Source: Suillus spraguei (taxonomy: Eukaryota > Basidiomycota > Agaricomycetes > Boletales > Suillaceae). From it: 12,405 bases of DNA. Position 1 is the first letter of the stretch, and every line of letters begins with the position of its first letter. Under the pieces are notes generated by a model that saw nothing but the letters and a program-made list of their open reading frames with translations, ran no database searches and was not told the origin of the DNA. Of this stretch, positions 6,950 through 12,405 are shown in pieces. The stretch is taken from positions 1-12,405 of the forward strand of contig JABCPU010001204.1 of assembly GCA_016800925.1 (NCBI GenBank), in the 5' to 3' direction. The position numbers and the translations under genes are program-made.

Positions 6950-8910
6950 CAATGTGAGGCAATACAGAGATATTGATTCACACATATTGAGTGCCGAACC
7001 CCAAACTCTGGCACCCGGCACTCGGGACTCGGGCCTTGGGACTCATAACAATGTGAAAGATATCAATGCACATATTTAGACACCAAACCCTGAACTCCGG
7101 CACCCGGCAGTCGGGAATCGGGACTCAGGCCTCATAACAATGTGAGAGATATTGATCCACATATTTTACACCGAACCTCCGAACCCCAGCACCTGGGAGT
7201 TAGAACAATGTGAGGCAATCCAAAGATATTGATTAACATGTTGAGTGCCAAACCCCAAACTCCGGCACCCGGCACTCAGGGATCAGGATTCGGGACTCAT
7301 AACAATGTGAAAGATATCGATCCACATATTTTATGTGCTGAACCCTGAACTCCGGCACCCGGGAGTTAGAACAATGTGAGGCAATACACAGATATTGATT
7401 TACACATGTTGAGTGCCGAACCCTGAACTCCGGCACCCGGCACTCGGGACTCGGGCCTTGGAACTTATAACAATGTGAAAGATGTCAATGCACATATTCT
7501 AATCACCGAACCCCAAACCCCGGCACCCGGGAGTTAGAAAATATGTGAGGCAATACAAAGATATTGATTTACACACATGTGGAGTGCCGAACCCCGAACT
7601 TCGGCACCCGGCAGTTGGGAATCTGGGACTCGGGACTCATAACCATGTGAAAGATATCGATCCACATATTTAACCACCCAACCCCGAACCCCAGCACCCG
7701 GGAGTGAGAACAATGTGAGTCAATACAAAGATATTGATGTACACATGTTGAATGCCGAACCCCGAACTCCGGCACCCGACACTCGGGACTCGGGACTTGT
7801 ACTCATAACAATGAGACAGATATCGATCCACATATTTTAACACCGAACCCCAAACACCGCCACCCGTGAGTTAGAACCATGTGAGGCAATACAAAGTTGA
7901 GTCCGAATTACGATCACTGAGTGCCGGGTTACCATGTGAGGCAATACAAAGATATTGATTTACACATGTTGAGTGCGAACCCCGCACTCCGGCACCTGGG
8001 AGTTAGCACAATGTGAGGCAATACCATGATATTGATTTACACATGTTGAGTGCCGAACCCAAGTGCCGGAGCTCGGGGTTTGGCAGTCAAAACAATGTGA
8101 GGCAATACCATAATATTGATTTACACATGTTGAGTGCCGAACCCCGAGTGCCGGAGCTCGGGGTTCGGCAGTCAAAACAATGTGAAAGACCTCGATCCAC
8201 ATATTTTATGTGCCGAACCCCGAACTCCGGCACTCGGGACTTCCGAGCTCCAGCACCCGGGAGTTAGCACAATGTGAGGCAATACCATGATATTGATTTA
8301 CACAAGTTGAGTGCCGATCCCCGAGTGCTGAGTCCCAAGTGCCGGAGTTCGGGGTTCGGCACATAAAATATGTGGATCGAGGTCTTTCACATTGTTTTGA
8401 CTGCCGAACCGAGCTGCACTCCGGCTCCGCGAGCTCCGGCACTCAGGGTTCGGCACTCAACATGTGTAAATCAATATTATGGTATTGCCTCACATTGTGC
8501 TAACTCCCAGGTGCCGGAGCTCGGGGTTCGGCACTCAAAACAATGTGAAAGACCTCAATCCACATATTTTATGTGCCGAACCCCGAACTCCGGCACCCGG
8601 CAATCGGGACTCGGGACTTGGTACTCATAACAATGTGAATGATATCGATCCACATATTTTAACACTGAAGCCCAAACCCCACCACCTGCGAGTTACAACT
8701 ATGTGAGGCAATACAAAGATATTGATTTACACATGTTGAGTGCCGAACCCCGAACTCCGGCACCGGCACTCGGGACTCGGGACTTGGTACTCATAATGTG
8801 AAAGATCTTGAGCAACATATTGTCAGTGCTGAACCCTGAACCCCGGCACCCAGCACTCGGGACTCGGGACTCAGAACAATGTGAGGCAATAGACACCTAT
8901 TGATCCACAC
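6950..8910 (+). repeat. Dimeric satellite array (~168-bp dimer, alternating anchors A and B)
   Basis: Anchor A (CAATGTGAGGCAATAC, then GATATTGATTTACACATG) starts near 7207, 7373, 7541, 7712 and 7878, at intervals of 166-171 bp. Anchor B (AATGTGAAAGATATCGAT, then CCACATATTTTA) lies between them near 7304, 7472, 7644 and 7810. A-to-B spacing is about 97-103 bp and B-to-A about 68-69 bp. A and B are themselves related, so the dimer probably arose from an ~84-bp monomer; single ~84-bp steps are seen at 8010 to 8094. Heptamer runs fill the space between anchors. Confidence 0.92.
8093..8498. repeat. Near-perfect ~400-bp palindrome inside the satellite
   Basis: The left arm 8093-8245 is the reverse complement of about 8328-8498. 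Segment 8171-8212 (42 bp) is a perfect inverted match to 8360-8401, and about 65 bp at 8093-8159 match 8433-8498 with roughly one difference. The right arm carries an extra ~12-15 bp (GAGCTGCACTCCGGCTCC region, 8411-8428). The ~80-bp loop holds another anchor A unit. Confidence 0.92.
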
Positions 8911-9250
8911 ATTCTAAGTGCCGAACTCCGAACTCCGAAATCTGGTAGTCTACTATTTAGGGGTTCGCGTTCGGTACTCGGGCTTTTGCACTTGAGACCG
9001 AAAACAATGTTAGGCAATAAAATGACTTTGATCCACACATTTTTGGTAGATATCTTTTTCATCTCAAATCTTGAATATCGAGTGCCGAACCCGAATCCCG
9101 AAATCTGGTAGTCTACAATTTCGGGGTTCGGTCCTTGGGACTCAGACACATGTCAGGCAACAACAAAACTTTGATCCACACATTTTTGGTAGATGTCTGT
9201 TTTGTCTCAAATCTCGAGTTTCTAGTTTCTAGTTTCGGTACTCTGCACCT
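8911..9250. repeat. Right-hand end of the heptamer region with inverted copy of 2362-2480
   Basis: Two units with the block CCACACATTTTTGGTAGAT (near 9033 and 9174) are separated by heptamer runs. As reverse complements they match the left segment at 2362-2480. Confidence 0.75.
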
Positions 9251-9579
9251 GCACCCGGCACTCGCACTAGATGACTCCACACATGGACTTTAAATCTTTC
9301 ACCTTGTGTGTTGTGTTCGGGTGTCCGGGTATCCGGAATTCAGGAAATCTCTAGTTTGAATCTCCATTTCGAGTTCCTGGATTCGGGACTTGGCACCTGG
9401 CACCTGGCACCTGGCACCTCAATTATCAATGAATGTCAGACATGATGAATTCAGGTTTTTGTGCTTCAGGTTTAGATTTTGGTGGTTGATGGTAGGTATA
9501 TGCACTCATAGGGTGCATGTATGCTATGTGTTTGATTCTCTGGTGACTACATCAGCTGTACGTCTTTATGATACATATC
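9251..9579. other. Mostly unique linker before the right outer arm
   Basis: About 330 bp with no supportable gene. It contains four exact copies of the heptamer TGGCACC at 9391-9418 and, before that, residual heptamer words. After 9420 the sequence is unique. Confidence 0.5.
9391..9419 (+). repeat. (TGGCACC)4 microsatellite
   Basis: Four exact tandem heptamers, the purest run of the 7-bp periodicity that pervades 2.4-9.4 kb. It may be a recent slippage product. Confidence 0.95.
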
Positions 9580-10157
9580 TAGGCCCACCTGTATATGTAA
9601 TATATTTTACCTCGGCCCACCCGTCTATGTAAAATTCCCCCACGTCGGCCCACCCGTCTATGCAATAAATATTTTACTGCACCCTCAGCCCACCCGTCTA
9701 TGTAATACACCCCACGTCGGCCTACCCGTATATGTAATATTCTCTCCCCTCGGCCCACCGTATATGTAATATTCTCTCACCTCGGCCCACCCATATATGT
9801 AATATTCTCTTACCTCGGCCCACCCGTCTATGCAATAATATTTGCCTTGCATCTCTCTTCAGCCCAGCTGTCTATAATATCCTACTCTACATACTACCCA
9901 GATGGGCCCACCCATCTCTGTCGGGATGATATCCCCCTGGCCCATCCGTCAACATCAGAAATCATGTTTCCCTCGGCCCACCCGTCTCTCCGAAAATACA
10001 AGTCTCCCGGCCCACCCGTCTCCATCGGAAATATTTTCCCCCTGGCCAATCCGTCAACATCGAGGATATACATAACCTCGGCCCATGGTCCGCTGGCCCG
10101 TCTTTGACGGGATATTATGTGGGTCGGGTGACCCGTATAGTACGGAGTTTGTCACTG
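9580..10157 (-). repeat. Outer inverted repeat, right arm
   Basis: This is the reverse-complement partner of 1196-1660. The terminal landmarks CGAGGATATACATA, GCCCATGGTCCGCTGGCCCGT, GGATATTATG, TACGGAG and TCACTG are shared in order. Relative to the left arm it holds about two extra minisatellite units (about 9950-10045). Confidence 0.85.
9588..10095 (+). repeat. Subterminal minisatellite, core GGCCCACCCGTC (right arm)
   Basis: About 14 cores occur near 9591, 9615, 9648, 9687, 9718, 9752, 9785, 9819, 9862, 9904, 9939, 9977, 10008 and 10043. Most are followed by TATGTAATATTCTC-like linkers. Unit length is about 24-43 bp, mostly 33-40 bp. Confidence 0.9.
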
Positions 10158-10161
10158 ATGG

Positions 10162-10224
10162 GGCTCAGGAGAAGACGACGATGAGCTGGCAGATGAAGAC
10201 ATTGGCTTCAGCGCCGACACTTAA
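10162..10224 (+). pseudogene. Possible acidic C-terminal tail of a truncated gene
   Basis: A short open frame ends in EDDDELADEDIGFSADT and a TAA at 10222-10224. Acidic C-terminal tails of this kind are common, and the stretch starts only five bases after the inverted repeat ends, as expected if the element had cut off the rest of the gene. It is very short and I do not recognise the family, so it may be chance. No matching upstream part was found left of position 1196. Confidence 0.25.
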
Positions 10225-10871
10225 CCCCACTATTCCATACACTACTACTGACACTCGTTACCATACCGCCACTCTTCTAATACCACACTCTCCCTGAAAA
10301 ACACAAAAAACAAATACTGCTCAGTACGATAGTATCAGTTTTACCCCGGGTTTCGTCCGATGTCTCAGTTTCTCTTATCAAAGTTTCTGCTCTCTAGATC
10401 TCACTTACCTACACTACATGCTAACAGCGCACAGACTCTTATATCAAAGATAATACTGCAATGGACTGCAAAGGATGGACTAATACCGCGCACCGATCAT
10501 TACCATACATACTTCCTTCTACCGCGGAGGCAGCACACCACGCACATTTACAGAACCAAGGACATCACGCACACCACAGTATCATGCAGGAATAGAGGAA
10601 GGAAGCACAATGATGAAGACAAGATGAGCGGCAACTCGCAATTTTGGCTGTACTTTCACTCTAGTCTCATCTTACGCGAGCACTCATTACCCTTACTATA
10701 TCACACAGGCACTCAATGACTAGTACTGGAATTTGGACATGGACATGGGACATTTGGACAGGACCACCGACTCACTTTGCCTTACTGGCAGTACAACCAC
10801 AGGAGATAGACTCATATGCACACACTACAGTATACAAGTATATGGTACGAAGGAAGAGACACGCTAAGTAC
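10225..10871. other. Intergenic stretch, nothing recognised
   Basis: About 650 bp of unique sequence of mixed composition, without heptamers or minisatellite. The 119-codon frame at 10360-10719 (+) has no recognisable domain and an unconvincing composition (many His, Thr and Arg). Part of the region may be the 3' untranslated region of the minus-strand gene that ends near 10872. Confidence 0.5.
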
Positions 10872-11241
10872 TCAATCACCATGTGCCTCTTGATGTGGTC
10901 CAGATAGCCATGAAAGATACTTCATGCTAGCGGCCATCTCCTTCATCAGGCATTGCATCTGCATGCACCACGCATCCAGCTTCCGCATCTCAGCGTCAGC
11001 CAAGAAGATCAAGGTCAGGAATGGCGCGCAGCTCATCCAGCTGTCGCTGGAATTCCACTTCATCCTCTACGTCAGAGTCCTCAGCGACTTGCTAGCGACT
11101 TCTCCCATATCCATCTCCTCCCCTTCCATCAGCTCTATTGCTGCTTCAGGTGGACTGCCAGCAATAACTTCACTACCAGCCTTACCACTACCGCTATCGC
11201 CGGCAGTAGCGGCATCTTTGCCGCAGACTTGGCCTTACACT

Positions 11242-11289
11242 CTACAAACAAGTTAACAAGGTTAGAAGTTTGACCTGTGCAGAACTTAC
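11242..11289 (-). other. Putative intron 3 (48 nt)
   Basis: Donor GTAAGT, a branch-like CTTCTAAC and acceptor TTGTTTGTAG enclose 48 nt just after the Cys-rich cluster. Confidence 0.7.
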
Positions 11290-11458
11290 TACCGAAGTAT
11301 CTGGATTGGACACAGCCAGTCTTTAGCTTGCGCACAGCCAACAGCTATACCCACGCTCGCCGGAGCAGAGTAGCTTCAGGCCGAGCGCAGCGCTCACACG
11401 GCTTCGAGTACACAATGTCGCCAGGTCTCCTACCAATCTTGGGGCATGGCTTTGGACG

Positions 11459-11510
11459 CTAGAGAGAGCACATAAGTAAAGGCAAGCGAACGAAGATAGC
11501 GAGAACTTAC
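11459..11510 (-). other. Putative intron 2 (52 nt)
   Basis: Donor GTAAGT and acceptor CTCTCTCTAG enclose 52 nt. The frames on both sides join in phase (GTS then RPKP). Size and signals fit basidiomycete introns. Confidence 0.7.
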
Positions 11511-11815
11511 CGAAGTACCCTCAGTTGACGCTAATGGTGCCACTGTACCCTCCGCATCACCGCCGGTAACCTCCTTCATTGGCACGTCTACCACAGCGAC
11601 TTCTTTCTCCTTGCCCCTCTTGTCAGCAGTGGCAAGCTAACTTCTCTTGCTCACACTTAACCTTCACGGCAAGTAAAGCTGCAGGAACTTGCTCGGTCCA
11701 CCGATTCATACACCTTACTCGCTTCCAGTCCCGTGGCGTTCTCTGCTAGGCAACAAGACCAACGCTAGGCTATATGTCTTCCCATCCAAACAACACTTCA
11801 CCATCACGCCCTATA

Positions 11816-11860
11816 CTGTAGAAATGAGCAAACACACAGAACATGACAATAGTCGCTTAC
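11816..11860 (-). other. Putative intron 1 (45 nt; alternative acceptor at 11746)
   Basis: Donor GTAAGC follows an open frame ending in LAM, and a TTTCTACAG acceptor lies 45 nt on. Because the sequence after this acceptor has early stops in the expected frame, the CTAG acceptor at 11746-11747 (115-nt intron) is an alternative that keeps the frame open. Confidence 0.5.
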
Positions 11861-12072
11861 CATAGCGAGAGTCCACTCATTCATCCACTGCTTCTTCTCA
11901 GCGGCTAAGTCCTCACGGTCCTCAGGAACGCATTTGGTCAGTGCCTCGACCTTAGCACGGATCGCGACAAACTTCTCAACCAAGGCAACGGCCTCAGGGC
12001 AAAGTCGGAACCAAGGTCAAAGAGAGACATGCTGTAGCAAAGACAAGCAAGTCATCATGGGTACGCCAGTCA

Positions 12073-12078
12073 TTTATA
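12073..12078 (-). promoter_or_regulatory. TATA box (CTATAAATG context)
   Basis: TATAAA on the minus strand, about 43-48 bp upstream of the proposed ATG at 12030, which leaves a short leader. This supports the chosen start and the minus-strand orientation. Confidence 0.6.
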
Positions 12079-12248
12079 GCAGCTCCTCACTCATAACCAC
12101 TGCATAACACACCTTGTGTTCATCATTATCCCCCTTCCCACGATACCATGAGTTCACCGCCAATCATGCTTCATAAAACTCCGCACACCACACATCACGC
12201 CACGTGCTTTGCAAGTCGCAGGAACGCTAAGTCTTACATATGGTACGT

Positions 12249-12266
12249 TTGACCGGGGACGGTCAA
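12249..12266. promoter_or_regulatory. Palindrome TTGACCG-GGGA-CGGTCAA, possible regulator site
   Basis: Perfect 7-bp inverted arms around a 4-nt centre, about 220 bp upstream of the ATG. CGG/CCG half-sites in inverted arrangement are typical targets of fungal Zn2Cys6 factors. That a factor binds here is inference. Confidence 0.4.
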
Positions 12267-12405
12267 TATTTCAAAGTGCCCAGCGGATGTAGCGAGAAAA
12301 GTCACGCTGACCATCAAAACCCCGTTTTCGACAAGCGTCTCATTAATGTCTGTGGCAGCAACCGAAGGATTTCCTATAGCGACGAATAGCCTTTTCACTC
12401 TGCTA

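Larger units (their letters stand above)
1196..10157. mobile_element. Large nested inverted-repeat (foldback-like) element, no coding capacity seen
   Basis: The reverse complement of 1196-1375 aligns colinearly with the right end (about 9890-10157). Shared landmarks in order are CTACTCTACATA, GGGCCCACCC, CTGGCCCATCCGTC, CGAGGATAT, GCCCATGGTCCGCTGGCCCGT, GGATATTATG, TACGGAG and TCACTG. Similarity stops at TCACTG on both sides, which sets the proposed ends. The interior is almost entirely repeats, with two further inverted pairs nested in it, and no frame resembles a transposase. Foldback elements, and long-TIR DNA transposons such as the KDZ group known from basidiomycetes, are possible relatives; this is inference. 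I found no convincing target-site duplication next to the ends. The structure could also be several elements inserted into one another, or satellite DNA with inverted boundaries. Confidence 0.7.
10872..12030 (-). pseudogene. Fungal multi-exon gene with Cys-rich cluster, reading frame broken
   Basis: The start at 12030 (MSLFDLGSDF) lies about 45 bp downstream of a TATA box. Exon 1 then changes frame once near 12000 and continues as a helical, charged segment (VEKFVAIRAKVEAL, EKKQWMNEW) to a splice donor at 11860. Later exons encode a Lys/Glu- and Gly/Ser-rich linker (DKRGKEKEVAVVDVP). They then give a Cys-rich cluster, KPCERC at about 11386-11404, CWLC at 11332-11343 and a TGCV cysteine near 11310-11320, spread over two frames. 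The end is an acidic part (EDSDVEDEVEFQRQLDEL) and a C-terminal helix (EMRKLDAWCMQMQ). At least four single-base frame changes and uncertain splicing around 11746-11815 prevent one continuous protein. CxxC pairs suggest zinc binding and perhaps DNA contact, but this is inference. It is either a decayed copy of a fungal gene family or a real gene hit by assembly indels. Confidence 0.6.
12031..12405 (-). promoter_or_regulatory. Upstream region of the minus-strand gene
   Basis: This stretch holds no open frame of note. Read on the minus strand it leads into the TATA box and the start at 12030. It contains the palindrome at 12249-12266. I see no part of another gene up to the window edge. Confidence 0.5.

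Noticed and set aside
6950..8910. CRISPR-like array (short repeats with spacers)
   Set aside because: The intervening sequence is itself repetitive heptamer filler, anchors alternate between two types, and the context is eukaryotic.
6734..9149. Open frames with recurring peptides in the right satellite
   Set aside because: They are by-products of heptamers and anchors. Frames change between units and occur on both strands.
10360..10719. 119-codon plus-strand frame as a gene
   Set aside because: It has no recognisable domain, and its His/Thr/Arg-rich composition looks like chance. No splice or promoter support was seen.

Overview
The window looks like repeat-rich nuclear DNA of a filamentous fungus, most likely a basidiomycete. 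Three things support this: a decayed Ty3/gypsy reverse transcriptase of the kind common in Agaricomycetes, a gene-like unit with very short GT-AG introns (about 45-52 nt), and no bacterial gene organisation. No intact protein-coding gene is visible.

Layout. Positions 1-1185 (minus strand) hold a broken gypsy pol fragment covering reverse transcriptase to the start of RNase H, with four in-frame stops and one frameshift. Positions 1196-10157 form one large inverted-repeat structure of about 9 kb with no credible gene. Its outermost arms (1196-1660 and 9580-10157) are inverted copies that carry a minisatellite with core GGCCCACCCGTC. Nested inside are a second inverted pair (1838-2368 and 5382-5914) and a third (4166-4535 and 5042-5375). 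The third pair bounds a MITE-like module of about 1.2 kb whose outer ends are almost identical. Between the arms lie two tandem arrays, one of about 9 copies of a 150-190 bp unit (2530-4135) and one built from an alternating dimer of about 166-172 bp (6950-8910). The second array contains a near-perfect palindrome of about 400 bp (8093-8498).

The most unusual property is that nearly all non-anchor sequence from about 2.4 to 9.4 kb can be read as consecutive degenerate heptamers. Many of these are reverse complements of each other (GAGTGCC and GGCACTC, for example), so the arrays can fold on themselves at every scale. I interpret the whole as a non-autonomous foldback-type transposon, or a nest of them. 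No transposase and no target-site duplication was found, so this remains inference.

Right of the element, 10162-10224 (+) may be the acidic C-terminal tail of a gene cut off at the element boundary, and 10225-10871 holds nothing recognisable. A multi-exon gene on the minus strand (about 12030 to 10872) has a TATA box, three short introns and a Cys-rich cluster. Its reading frame is broken several times, so it is a pseudogene or an assembly with indel errors. Its upstream region (12031-12405) contains a palindrome, TTGACCG/CGGTCAA, that could be a regulator site.
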